Source: Candidatus Cryptobacteroides faecigallinarum (GTDB taxonomy: Bacteria > Bacteroidota > Bacteroidia > Bacteroidales > UBA932). From it: DNA of 61,107 nt. Made by a program: the position numbers and the translations under genes. The notes beneath the pieces are model-generated. The model saw only the letters and a program-made list of their open reading frames with translations, made no database searches and had not been told where the DNA came from. Positions 26,234 through 37,303 of the stretch are shown piece by piece. The stretch spans positions 1 through 61,107 of the forward strand of contig JADIMD010000094.1 in NCBI GenBank assembly GCA_017695015.1. Direction: 5' to 3'. Position 1 is the first letter of the stretch, and every line of letters starts with the position of its first letter.

Positions 26234-26350
26234 GTGTTTTATGTGGATGAAACTCTGTAAAGGAAGATCTTGTCCACAAAAAAGCCCTGTTTTGTGGACG
26301 GGAACGAGAAAAATGCCTTGTTGTCCACAAAAACGCCACATTTTGTGGAT
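26221..26350 (+). repeat. Right palindrome array: three 28-bp units, 23-bp spacers
   Basis: Units at 26221-26248, 26272-26299 and 26323-26350 with spacers at 26249-26271 (type A, identical over all 23 positions to the spacer at 25000-25022) and 26300-26322 (type B). The middle unit has a perfect 10-bp stem, GTCCACAAAA with TTTTGTGGAC. The first unit is the most diverged and contains the transposase stop codon. About 10 nt of B-like spacer follow the last unit. Confidence 0.9.
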
Positions 26351-26384
26351 GAGAGCGAGACAAGGCGGATAATTATTCAAAAAA

Positions 26385-26408
26385 AGACTCCGCGGATGGG
26401 CGGAGTCT
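26385..26408 (-). terminator. Intrinsic terminator of pfp
   Basis: On the minus strand a perfect 9-bp stem (AGACTCCGC with GCGGAGTCT) with a 6-nt loop is followed by seven T. It lies 62 nt after the pfp stop. A second small hairpin (AAGGGG-AAAG-CCCCTT) lies between. Confidence 0.85.
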
Positions 26409-26470
26409 GGTGTATCGCGAAGGGGAAAGCCCCTTGCCGGAATTCTTCCGGAATGATGAATCGCAGAGGA

Positions 26471-27706
26471 TTACCACTCGAGGATCTTGCGGAAATCGTA
26501 TTTCTCAGGATCTGCGACATAGGCCTTGGCAGCCTCATAGTCGGCAGGAGTGATGTAATGTGCGATGTAGTTGTAGTAGTTCTGCGCAGTGCCGGCATTG
26601 ATGTCCACTATGCGAGGAGGAATCTTGCCTGTCTCAGGGTCCTGCAGGTCAGCAAGATAGAGAGGAGAGACATTGCCGTATGCATCCACATATACCATGC
26701 AGCCTGTCTTGCCCTCGCTGAAGAGCTGGTATACGCCCATAGCAAGTTCGGTGCAGTATGTCAGGTCGTATGCAACCGGATCCTGGCAGCGTACATCATA
26801 TCCGATTTCTACAGGACGGCTCTTCACCTTGATTCCGAGTTTCTTGAACTCTTTTTCGAGAAGGTCGTTGAAAAGCACTGCCTTGGAAACCTTGCCGAGT
26901 TCAGGATGTCCGTGCTCGTCATATGTGAAATGGATTCCTGCCTCTGCAGCCTCTTTTGCCACTTCCTCGTTGTGGAAAAGACCCTCGGCAGCGACAATGG
27001 TACCATAGTTCACGCCCATGATCTTCCTCTTGAGGATAGCCGAAACGGAAAGCCTGATTATCTTCTCGAGAGTCATTCCTGTCTTGTTGAACATCTCTGG
27101 AATGATGGTCATAGGGCAGTGGGTAGCCTCTCCTATTCCGAGGGCAAGGCTTCCGCAGGTACGGCCCATCGCAGAGATAATCAGCCAGTTGCCTGAAGTG
27201 CGTGCATCTTCGTAGATAGTCCTTGCAAGATGCGCTCCCTCATTCTTTGCAGAGTTGTATCCGAAAGTCGGAGTGTTGTTAGGAAGAGGAAGGTCATTGT
27301 CGATAGTCTTAGGACAATGGATGTTGGCGATAGGATAGTTCTTTGCAGCGAGGAACTTGGAGATCCTGTTGGCAGTGGAAGCTGTATCATCGCCTCCGAT
27401 AGTCACGAGAAGCTTGATGTTATTTTCCTTGAAGAGATCGAGATTGAAATTCTCCTCGAAATCCTTGTCGGTCGGTTTGAACCTGCTCATCTCGAGGTAT
27501 GAACCTCCCCTGTTGAAGTAGCGGTCAGCCTTGAAGAAATCGATGTCCTCTATGCGTGCATCCTTGCTGAACAGACCTGAATATCCGCCATGAAGGCCGA
27601 TTACCCTGTAGCCTTTGGTCAGGAAAGTCTTTGCCACACTCATTGAAACGGAGTTCATTCCTGGAGCAGGACCGCCTCCGCAGAGAATAATAATTGCGTC
27701 TTTCAT
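26471..27706 (-). CDS. pfp: PPi-dependent 6-phosphofructokinase (PFP)
   Basis: A 411-aa phosphofructokinase-fold enzyme that phosphorylates fructose 6-phosphate in glycolysis. Cofactor choice can be read from two positions: GGDDT at 104-108 (Asp where ATP enzymes have Gly) and PKTIDND at 132-138 (Lys where ATP enzymes have Gly). Both indicate pyrophosphate rather than ATP, making the step reversible. The glycine-rich start (ILCGGGPAPGMNSV) and the sugar-phosphate region MGRTCGSLALG are intact. It has its own promoter (divergent to ligA) and terminator, so it is monocistronic. Confidence 0.88.
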   Translation of the reverse strand: MKDAIIILCGGGPAPGMNSVSMSVAKTFLTKGYRVIGLHGGYSGLFSKDARIEDIDFFKADRYFNRGGSYLEMSRFKPTDKDFEENFNLDLFKENNIKLLVTIGGDDTASTANRISKFLAAKNYPIANIHCPKTIDNDLPLPNNTPTFGYNSAKNEGAHLARTIYEDARTSGNWLIISAMGRTCGSLALGIGEATHCPMTIIPEMFNKTGMTLEKIIRLSVSAILKRKIMGVNYGTIVAAEGLFHNEEVAKEAAEAGIHFTYDEHGHPELGKVSKAVLFNDLLEKEFKKLGIKVKSRPVEIGYDVRCQDPVAYDLTYCTELAMGVYQLFSEGKTGCMVYVDAYGNVSPLYLADLQDPETGKIPPRIVDINAGTAQNYYNYIAHYITPADYEAAKAYVADPEKYDFRKILEW

Positions 27707-27786
27707 ATCGTCTTGAATTTGTTAAAAATACCTATGTTCCACTACTTTTGTGTCGGAGACAGCGGATGCCTCCTGTTTTCGCGATG

Positions 27787-27794
27787 CAAAATTA
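27787..27794 (-). promoter_or_regulatory. -7 element of pfp
   Basis: Minus-strand TAATTTTG followed by CATCG matches TAnnTTTG, 80 nt before the pfp ATG. No clear -33 element. Confidence 0.4.
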
Positions 27795-27827
27795 TCCATT
27801 TTCGTCAAATTTCAGCGAAAAAATCGC

Positions 27828-30110
<2,283 letters not shown>

Positions 30111-30117
30111 TGGGAGT

Positions 30118-31041
30118 ATGAACAGGGTCAGGAAATATAGCGATACTGTGAAAAGGTTCTTTGCGGAAGGAATCTGGAAGCTCAACATGGAAGAGCTTTC
30201 CAGAGCCAAGGCAAAGACCATCAAGTATATCAAGGTCCTGATAATAACCATCAAGACATTCTCCGCGGAGAAGATAGGATTTCAGGCGGTGGCCCTCAGC
30301 TTTTTCGGGACAATGGCGGTAGTGCCGTTCGTGGCAGTCGCCTTTGCAGTTACAGACGGTTTCGGGCTGTCGGGGAAACTGACCGAGCTCCTGTACGCAA
30401 ATTTTTCCGGGCACCAGGAAATCATAGATTCTCTGCTCGTGTTCGCCAACAATATAATAGAGACATCCCAGAGCAGTGCCATGGGGCTGATAAGCGCACT
30501 GTTTTTCGTATGGCTCGTGATATGGATGATGATGTGCGTGGAAAGGGTCTTCAACAATGTCTGGAGGGTCCGGAAATCCCGCAATTTTTTCAAGAGATTC
30601 GGGTTTTACCTCATCATCCTTTTCATTGCCCCGTTCGTTGTGATGCTGTTTTTCTCAGGATCGATAGTCTACACCAACGCATTCAACAGCATCGGACTTG
30701 GAGTGGAATATTTCGACACCATCTCTTCTCTGGTCGCATGGTTCATTTTCTATGCGATTGCAGCCCTCACATTTTCAGCAATGTACAAGTTCATTCCCAA
30801 TTATAAGGTAAGGTACAGCAACGCCCTCCGTGCGGCACTCATTTCTGCGGCGGTCTTCACCCTTCTCCAGTATCTCTATCTGGAGACGCAGGTGTTCGTG
30901 ACAAGGCTCAACATGGTGTACGGTGCTGTCGCAGCCATCCCGCTTTTCATGTTCTGGATGAATTTCGGATGGTTCATCATACTTTTCGGGGCGGAACTTT
31001 CCTATGCATTCCAGAATGTCAATAACTATAACCTTGAATGA
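30118..31041 (+). CDS. YihY/BrkB-family inner-membrane protein
   Basis: A 307-aa membrane protein with about six hydrophobic segments (from VALSFFGTMAVVPFVAVAFA to PLFMFWMNFGWFIILFGAEL). The family fingerprint FGAELSYAFQ is at the C-terminus, and MYKFIPNYKVRYSNALRAAL is in the loop before the last helices. The family's biochemical role is not settled; early naming as RNase BN was an error. It overlaps the rsh start by four bases (ATGA), so the two are translationally coupled. Confidence 0.85.
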   Translation: MNRVRKYSDTVKRFFAEGIWKLNMEELSRAKAKTIKYIKVLIITIKTFSAEKIGFQAVALSFFGTMAVVPFVAVAFAVTDGFGLSGKLTELLYANFSGHQEIIDSLLVFANNIIETSQSSAMGLISALFFVWLVIWMMMCVERVFNNVWRVRKSRNFFKRFGFYLIILFIAPFVVMLFFSGSIVYTNAFNSIGLGVEYFDTISSLVAWFIFYAIAALTFSAMYKFIPNYKVRYSNALRAALISAAVFTLLQYLYLETQVFVTRLNMVYGAVAAIPLFMFWMNFGWFIILFGAELSYAFQNVNNYNLE

Positions 31042-33269
31042 CAATGAGCTTTTCCGAATTTACCCAGCAGGATTATGAAGTGATAGCACGCGATTACGCA
31101 GATCTCAAGGAAGCTGCGGTCAAGCGCTGCGCCAACCAGCAGGAGCTGGATGTAGTGCAGAAAGCCTTCGAGTTTGCCAACGAGGCCCATAAAGGGGTCA
31201 GGAGACGCAGTGGAGAGCCGTATATACTTCATCCTATCGCTGTGGCGAAGATAGTAGTGACCAACATCGGACTGGGCTACAAGTCCATCGCGGCGGCCCT
31301 TCTGCACGATGTGGTGGAAGATACCGACTACACTGTGGACGACATCCGCAATCTGTTCGGGGACAGGATTGCCCTGCTTGTGGACGGGCTCACTAAGATC
31401 AAGGTTGTCCTCGACAATGACGCCAAGGCCAAGACAAGAAGCCTTCAGGCAGAGAATTTCAAGCGTATCCTGCTGACTCTGAATGACGATGTGAGGGTTG
31501 TGCTGATCAAGCTGGCCGACCGTCTGCACAACTGCAGGACAATCGAGTTCATGCCGGAGTACAAGAGGGACAAGATCCTGAGCGAGACCATGTTCATCTT
31601 CATTCCTCTTGCCCACAGATTGGGTCTGTATGAGGTTAAGTCTGAGATGGAGAATATCTGGCTGAGGTACAAGGAGCCGGAGGCCTACAACGACATTTCC
31701 GCCAAGATCAACAGGAACATGACAGACAAGGAGAAGGAGATCGACGAATTCATCGCCCCTATCTCCAAGGCCCTGGAAGCGGCAGGATTCAATTTTGAAA
31801 TCAAGAAAAGGGTCAAGACTCCGTATTCCATCTGGCACAAGATGGTGACCAAGGGAATCACCTTCGACCAGATATATGACCTGTATGCAGTGCGAATCAT
31901 ATTCACACCTGCCCCTGGTTCGACCGAGACAGAGAGGGACCAGTGCTATCATGTCTTTTCTATCATCACCGACATCTACAGGTACAAGCCAGACAGGGTA
32001 AGGGACTGGGTGAAACATCCTAAGAACAACGGTTATGAGGCCCTGCACTGCACTCTGATGAGCAACGCCGGCATCTGGATCGAGGTTCAGATAAGGACAA
32101 GGAGGATGGACGATATAGCAGAAAAGGGAATCGCGGCGCACTGGGCATACAAGAAAGACGGATTTGCCGGGGAAAACGAGAGCGAGATGGACAAATGGAT
32201 ATCCAAGGTCAAGGAGATCCTGGTCAATCCGGATGTCAATGCGCTCGAACTTTTAGACATAATCCACAACGACCTGAACACATCGGACATATTCGTATTC
32301 ACCCCTAAAGGTGAGCAGAAAAGGATTCAGAAAGGCTCGACGGCACTGGACTTTGCATACAGCATCCATTCGCATATCGGCAACACAGCCATTGCGGCCA
32401 AGGTGAACATGCGGCTCGTTCCCCTGTCATATGTCCTCAAAAGCGGGGACCAGGTGGAGATAATCACCGCCGAGACCGAGTCCCCAAAAAAGGAATGGCT
32501 GCAGTTCCTGCACACGCGTAAGGCCAAGAGCATCGTGATGGATTATCTCAAGGGGGAAAGGAACGACAGCATAAAGACTGGTAGAAAGATGCTGGAAGAC
32601 CAGCTGTCCGCCCTCGGATACAAGATGACTGACAAGATTGTGAGGAAGCTGATGGACAGGTACGGTGTACTTGAAGATGATCCTGACGAACTGTATTTCA
32701 GAATCGGCATCGGTCTTGTAAAGATCAACGACCTTGACAAGATTGTCAGCAAGAGCGAGAACTCTTCAGGACCTAAGCAATGGCTGGCGTGGTTTAAGAA
32801 CAAAGGCAAGAAAGGGGGCGACTTCGTCATCAACGACGCCGGAGGCACAAGCCACAAATATGTCATTGCACAGTGCTGCAACCCGATACCCGGAGACAGT
32901 GTAGTCGGATTTCTCGGGCCTGACGGGAGCGTCACTGTCCACAAGAAGAGCTGTCCTGTCGCAAATGATGTAGCAGCAAAGCACGGGGACAGGATAGTCG
33001 TGCCGGAATGGGAGGAGTCGGCCCAGACTTCATTCCTTGTCAGGCTGTCTATCAAGGGATTGGACAGGATAGGAATCATCAACGAGATCACAAGATACAT
33101 TTCTTTCGTGATGAGCGTGAACATAAGACGGATAAACATCGCCACTGAAGAAGGTGTATTCGACGGAGTGATAGACCTGTATGTGCATGACAAGAAAGAC
33201 CTGGACAAACTCACGAAAAAACTTGGGAAAATAGAAGGGATATTGAATGTAGTGAGAACGGATCTATAA
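31038..33269 (+). CDS. rsh: Bifunctional (p)ppGpp synthetase/hydrolase (Rsh)
   Basis: A 743-aa stringent-response enzyme. The N-terminal HD hydrolase keeps its metal residues (H51, H65 region, H90-D91 in LLHDVVEDT, and KLADRLHN). The synthetase domain follows (RVKTPYSIWHKM, YDLYAVRI, NNGYEALHCTL). Then come TGS (DIFVFTPKGEQKRIQKGSTALDFAYSIH region) and a C-terminal ACT domain (RLSIKGLDRIGIINEITRY). Since both catalytic sites look intact, it should both make and degrade (p)ppGpp. Sits downstream of ligA and yihY in one run of genes. Confidence 0.94.
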   Translation: MTMSFSEFTQQDYEVIARDYADLKEAAVKRCANQQELDVVQKAFEFANEAHKGVRRRSGEPYILHPIAVAKIVVTNIGLGYKSIAAALLHDVVEDTDYTVDDIRNLFGDRIALLVDGLTKIKVVLDNDAKAKTRSLQAENFKRILLTLNDDVRVVLIKLADRLHNCRTIEFMPEYKRDKILSETMFIFIPLAHRLGLYEVKSEMENIWLRYKEPEAYNDISAKINRNMTDKEKEIDEFIAPISKALEAAGFNFEIKKRVKTPYSIWHKMVTKGITFDQIYDLYAVRIIFTPAPGSTETERDQCYHVFSIITDIYRYKPDRVRDWVKHPKNNGYEALHCTLMSNAGIWIEVQIRTRRMDDIAEKGIAAHWAYKKDGFAGENESEMDKWISKVKEILVNPDVNALELLDIIHNDLNTSDIFVFTPKGEQKRIQKGSTALDFAYSIHSHIGNTAIAAKVNMRLVPLSYVLKSGDQVEIITAETESPKKEWLQFLHTRKAKSIVMDYLKGERNDSIKTGRKMLEDQLSALGYKMTDKIVRKLMDRYGVLEDDPDELYFRIGIGLVKINDLDKIVSKSENSSGPKQWLAWFKNKGKKGGDFVINDAGGTSHKYVIAQCCNPIPGDSVVGFLGPDGSVTVHKKSCPVANDVAAKHGDRIVVPEWEESAQTSFLVRLSIKGLDRIGIINEITRYISFVMSVNIRRINIATEEGVFDGVIDLYVHDKKDLDKLTKKLGKIEGILNVVRTDL

Positions 33270-33273
33270 TGAT

Positions 33274-35118
33274 ATGGAAATGATCAAAAGATTTTTATCA
33301 AAATATCTTCCGGCCATTCCGGTCGGACTCGTGCTCGGGAGCATGCTTTTTTCTCATTCATGCGCCAACACGACCACACCTCCGACTGGCGGACCGAAAG
33401 ACACAATTCCGCCTGTGATAGTGAAGTTGTTTCCGCCTGACGGGTCCACCATGGTCCCGTGCCACAAGACACAGCTCTCATTCACTTTCGACGAGTTCGT
33501 GGTAGTCAAGGAGAGGCAGAACATATTCCTCTCCCCTCCCCAGGAAAAATCCCCGAAATACAAGATAAAAGGCAAAAGCGTGGTGATTTCCTTCGAGCAT
33601 GACCTCGACTCCAACAAGACTTACACCCTGGATATCACAAACGCAATAGCGGACAATAACGAGGGTAACATGTATCCTGGATACACACTTGCCTTCTCCA
33701 CAGGTCCTAAGCTGGACTCGATGATGGTGACAGGTAGCGTATATGACTGCAACACCCTCATGCCGGTGAAAGGGGCGACTGTGATGCTCTACAAGTATCA
33801 GGGCGATTCGACTGTGGTGAACGACACCCTGACAGTCCCGTCGGATTCGGCGATATTCTTCAAGAGACCTGATGCGGCGGCAAAGACCGACGACTGGGGA
33901 TTTTTCTGTATCAGAAACATCGCCGACACCGTTTACAGGATGTATGCAGTCTATGAAGAGAGCGCCAACAACCTGTATGACCCTGACAATGACAAGATTG
34001 CGTTCCTTGATTCGATGATAAGGCCTGTAACGGTTGTGAATGATTCATTACCTGAAGTCATCAAATATCTCATGACCGATACCCTGGCATGTCTTGCAAG
34101 AAAGAGCGAATACGAGCTTAACCTGTTCAAGGAGACCCCGTCCAAGCAGATGATAGTCAACAGTGAAAGGCTCGGGGAAAGGACAGCCTATGTTACATTC
34201 ATGGCTCCGTATGCCGAAGTGGATTCCATCTGGATCCGGGACCTGCCTCCTGAGAAGCTCATCACCCAGTTCAACCTCGAAAGGGACAGTCTGGAAATAT
34301 GGGTGAACGATCCTAAGGAGCAGCCTGACACCCTTTTCCTCAATATATCATACCTCAAGACAGATACGCTCGGCATGCTCTCCCCTTTTGTGGAAGAAAT
34401 AAAGCTCAGCAAACCGAGAGAGTCCCTTGCAGCCAAGAGTTCGCGCAGGGACATCAAGAAAGAGGACACAACTACGGTCTTTACGATAACTGCAGCCCCG
34501 GAGACCGTGGAGCAGTACGGATTCACCATAGAGTTCAAATATCCTCTTGTAGAATCCGCATTCGATTCCCTTGAATTCAGATATCTCAACCCGAGGCAGC
34601 AGGAGTCGACAGGGACATACAAGGTCGTACAGGACAGCCTTAACCTGAGGAAGTATGTTGTATGGCCGGACGAGAAACTGATGCCTGGATACGAATATTT
34701 CCTGAAGGTCCCTCACCGCAAGTTCATGGACATCAACGGGTTCTACAACGACAGCTCAGAGGTGAAGGTTACTCTGCCCAACGATGACAATCTCAGCTCC
34801 ATGGACCTTGTGCTCACAAATGTAAAGAACAAATATATCGTGGACCTGCTCAACGAGAAAAGGGACCAGACGATAAGATCCTATATCATTGACAGCGACT
34901 GTACCCTGCGTTTCCCTTATATCACTGCCGGGAAATACAGTATCAGGATTACAGAGGACATCAACAGGAACGGTCTGGTGGACACCGGTAACCTGCTTGA
35001 AAAGAAACAGCCTGAAAAGGTCAGGTTCTTCAAGCTTGAGGACGGGTCCAACCTCATTGACATTCCTGAAAAGACAGAGCTGGAACAGAGTATTGACATA
35101 GAAGAGATGTTCAGATAG
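33274..35118 (+). CDS. Ig-like (Big_5) domain lipoprotein, conserved Bacteroidota family
   Basis: A 614-aa lipoprotein with the lipobox ending at Cys30 (FSHSCANTTTPPTGGPKDT). The text TPPTGGPKDTIPPV followed by FDEFVVVKERQN...SPP and NKTYTLDITNAIAD is the N-terminal Big_5-like Ig domain of a widely conserved Bacteroidota family. Then comes a carboxypeptidase-regulatory-like stretch (MVTGSVYDCNTLMPVKGATV) and further beta-rich domains. Function is unknown; it is always cell-envelope located and here sits between rsh and a small barrel protein, starting 4 nt after rsh. The ATG at 33274 or the Met two codons later could be used. Confidence 0.75.
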   Translation: MEMIKRFLSKYLPAIPVGLVLGSMLFSHSCANTTTPPTGGPKDTIPPVIVKLFPPDGSTMVPCHKTQLSFTFDEFVVVKERQNIFLSPPQEKSPKYKIKGKSVVISFEHDLDSNKTYTLDITNAIADNNEGNMYPGYTLAFSTGPKLDSMMVTGSVYDCNTLMPVKGATVMLYKYQGDSTVVNDTLTVPSDSAIFFKRPDAAAKTDDWGFFCIRNIADTVYRMYAVYEESANNLYDPDNDKIAFLDSMIRPVTVVNDSLPEVIKYLMTDTLACLARKSEYELNLFKETPSKQMIVNSERLGERTAYVTFMAPYAEVDSIWIRDLPPEKLITQFNLERDSLEIWVNDPKEQPDTLFLNISYLKTDTLGMLSPFVEEIKLSKPRESLAAKSSRRDIKKEDTTTVFTITAAPETVEQYGFTIEFKYPLVESAFDSLEFRYLNPRQQESTGTYKVVQDSLNLRKYVVWPDEKLMPGYEYFLKVPHRKFMDINGFYNDSSEVKVTLPNDDNLSSMDLVLTNVKNKYIVDLLNEKRDQTIRSYIIDSDCTLRFPYITAGKYSIRITEDINRNGLVDTGNLLEKKQPEKVRFFKLEDGSNLIDIPEKTELEQSIDIEEMFR

Positions 35119-35119
35119 T

Positions 35120-35974
35120 ATGAAGAGTCGGAAAATATACATAGTGCTGGCGTTGCTGGTGTCGGTCTGGACAGGTGCGTTTGCGCAGGACAGCCTTAAA
35201 GTCGGGGAAATCGTGGTTTCTGAGGATTCCGTGGCTTTCTCTGACGCATATCTGGACTCCGTAGATGTCCGCAAGAACAACATAATCAATGACTACACTC
35301 TCATAGGTGTCCAGTACGGCATGGGGCTGAACCAGATGAGCTGGAATCCGAGGATGGAGCAGAAGACGCAGTTCTCTCCTGTGAATTTCGGCATCACATG
35401 GACAAGGTTCTGCAAGATGTTCGGATACATGCCGTATTTCGGTATCCAGGCAGGTGTTTTCTATGCTCGTGAGGGTTACCTTCTCGAAGAGGAATACAAT
35501 GTGCAGGGGGCACAGGAAGTAACCATGGATATTGTGGAAGTGCCGGTAATGGCCCATTTCCACTTCGATTTCTGGAAAATGAAGCTGATGGCGAACATAG
35601 GCTTCTACGGCAGCTACAGGCTCAATATCCACAGGTCCGGTAATGCAGTGCTTCCTGCGGTGGAAGACACTTTCCTTTCCACTGACAGGCGGTTCGACTA
35701 CGGTATCAAGGGAGGGGCAGGATTCGGATTCGTATTCGACCCTGTGGAGATTCATTTCACCGCCATGTACAAATATGGTTTCGGGTCATTGTACGAACCT
35801 GACTATATGAGCCCGTATTACTACCGTTTTGCGTCGGTCTCCAATTTCATCTTCTCGGTCGGCCTGCATTTCCAGATTACCAAGAGGACAGGCAAGACCA
35901 ACCTGCAGCTGAAACGGGAGGCACGTGAAATATATATGGAAAGAAGAAACAAGGCTGAACAAAATGATTTCTAA
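35120..35974 (+). CDS. Small outer-membrane beta-barrel (porin-like) protein
   Basis: A 284-aa protein with signal peptide (IYIVLALLVSVWTGAFAQ). About eight amphipathic strands follow (IGVQYGMGLNQMSW, FGYMPYFGIQAGVFYAREGY, LMANIGFYGSYRL, FDYGIKGGAGFGFVF, FIFSVGLHFQI), consistent with an OMP_b-brl_2-type barrel. The last strand is followed by a basic helical tail (LQLKREAREIYMERRNKAE) that is not barrel-like. Starts 1 nt after the lipoprotein stop, so they may form a pair. Ligand and role unknown. Its 3' end overlaps ispG by 11 nt. Confidence 0.65.
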   Translation: MKSRKIYIVLALLVSVWTGAFAQDSLKVGEIVVSEDSVAFSDAYLDSVDVRKNNIINDYTLIGVQYGMGLNQMSWNPRMEQKTQFSPVNFGITWTRFCKMFGYMPYFGIQAGVFYAREGYLLEEEYNVQGAQEVTMDIVEVPVMAHFHFDFWKMKLMANIGFYGSYRLNIHRSGNAVLPAVEDTFLSTDRRFDYGIKGGAGFGFVFDPVEIHFTAMYKYGFGSLYEPDYMSPYYYRFASVSNFIFSVGLHFQITKRTGKTNLQLKREAREIYMERRNKAEQNDF

Positions 35975-37301
35975 GGCAGTAAAAATAGGTGACATCACAA
36001 TCGGAGGCGGGAATCCGATTGTGGTCCAGACAATGTGCAACACGCACACTTGCGATGTGGAGGCATCTCTGGAGCAATGCAGGAAACTTTATGAGGCCGG
36101 AGCCGAAATGATAAGGCTTACCGTGCCGGGGCTGAAAGACATTTCTCCGCTGAAGGAAATCCATGACAGATTGAGGGCGGAAGGGATTGATACCCCTCTC
36201 GTAGCCGATATACATTTCTCTTCCGAAACAGCCATTGAAGCGGCAAAAGTCGTGGAGAAAGTCAGGATAAATCCGGGTAATTTCCACAAGGACCACGCAA
36301 AGGCACAGGAACAGTTCGCCAGGCTTGTGACGGTGTGCAAAGAGCATGGGACAGCAATCCGTATAGGTCTTAACCACGGGTCTCTTGGAGAAAGGATAAC
36401 CACTCTGTACGGAAATACCCCTCTGGCAATGAAAGAGGCGGCCATGGAGTGGATAAGGATGTGTGTAGAGAATGATTTCTACAATGTCGTAGTGTCCCTG
36501 AAAGCAAGTAACACTATTGTTATGGTGGAAGCCTACAGGCTGCTGGCCAAGGCAATGGAAGAATACGGGACAGTTTTCCCCCTTCATCTCGGAGTGACCG
36601 AGGCCGGAAACGGAGATTCAGGCAGGATAAAATCGATAGTCGGGATTTCAGCACTGTTGTCGGAAGGAATCGGGGACACAGTCAGGGTATCTCTTACAGA
36701 ACCGCCTGAGAACGAGCTCCCTGTGGCAAGATATCTCTCTGACAGATATGGACACAGGCTGTATTCTTCCATGATATCTCTCAATATCGAGGGCAAACGG
36801 GCAGTGGCGACATACGAGGCCCCGTCCAAGGACAGGCTACTGATGGATTATTCGGCTGATTTCGGCAAGATGCTGCTTGACCGCAAAATAGATGAGGTGG
36901 AGCTAAGAGGAGCGTACCTCGGAGAAGACGGGCAGAGGCATGTGATTGACAATACAGAATTTGCAGAATATCTCACAGACGAACTGATGCAGGCTGCCAG
37001 ACGCCGATTCTACAGACCTGAATACATAGCCTGCCCGGGATGCGGACGCACGATGTACAATCTTGAGGAGACCTTCAATGAGGTCAAGAAACGCACCGCA
37101 CACCTGAAAGGCATGGTGATAGCAGTCATGGGATGCATAGTGAACGGTCCTGGAGAAATGGCTGATGCCGACTGGGGCTATGTGGGTGAAGGCAACGGAA
37201 AGGTCACCATATACAAAGGCAAGCAGCCTGTCGCCCTCCATGTACCGGAAAAGGAGGCCATTGACAGCCTCCTCTCACTTATTGAAAATTCAGGAAAATA
37301 A
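35964..37301 (+). CDS. ispG: 4-hydroxy-3-methylbut-2-enyl-diphosphate synthase IspG
   Basis: A 445-aa [4Fe-4S] enzyme of the MEP isoprenoid pathway (MEcPP to HMBPP). The TIM barrel runs from GDITIGGGNPIVVQTM to GISALLSEGIGDTVRVSLTE. The cluster ligands are CPGCG near 363-367 (two Cys), a Cys in VMGCIVNGPGE and the Glu of that motif. Length lies between the bacterial two-domain type (about 370) and the long type with a large insert (about 600 or more) that I associate with many Bacteroidota. Only about 75 residues (from DRYGHRLYSSM to ADELMQAARR) separate the domains. The start at 35964 (MISKAVKIGDI) is chosen over an upstream one because it aligns with the family. Confidence 0.9.
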   Translation: MISKAVKIGDITIGGGNPIVVQTMCNTHTCDVEASLEQCRKLYEAGAEMIRLTVPGLKDISPLKEIHDRLRAEGIDTPLVADIHFSSETAIEAAKVVEKVRINPGNFHKDHAKAQEQFARLVTVCKEHGTAIRIGLNHGSLGERITTLYGNTPLAMKEAAMEWIRMCVENDFYNVVVSLKASNTIVMVEAYRLLAKAMEEYGTVFPLHLGVTEAGNGDSGRIKSIVGISALLSEGIGDTVRVSLTEPPENELPVARYLSDRYGHRLYSSMISLNIEGKRAVATYEAPSKDRLLMDYSADFGKMLLDRKIDEVELRGAYLGEDGQRHVIDNTEFAEYLTDELMQAARRRFYRPEYIACPGCGRTMYNLEETFNEVKKRTAHLKGMVIAVMGCIVNGPGEMADADWGYVGEGNGKVTIYKGKQPVALHVPEKEAIDSLLSLIENSGK

Positions 37302-37303
37302 TC

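Larger units (their letters stand above)
24870..26361 (+). mobile_element. Y1-transposase/palindrome-array cassette (REP-RAYT-like)
   Basis: A HUH transposase gene is embedded in a tandem array of 28-bp palindromes. Five lie on the left (24870-25101) and three on the right (26221-26350), followed by about 10 nt of a spacer-like tail. The repeat type immediately left of the gene and the one immediately right occupy the same position in the array order, as if the 1.1-kb gene segment (25102-26220) interrupts or is bounded by equivalent units. No target-site duplication is evident. The arrangement matches the idea of a RAYT and its cognate REPs, here as an ordered array. Confidence 0.65.

Noticed and set aside
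26270..27196. 308-aa plus-strand open frame opposite pfp
   Set aside because: Antisense of a well-supported gene, starting in the palindrome array; no domain recognised.
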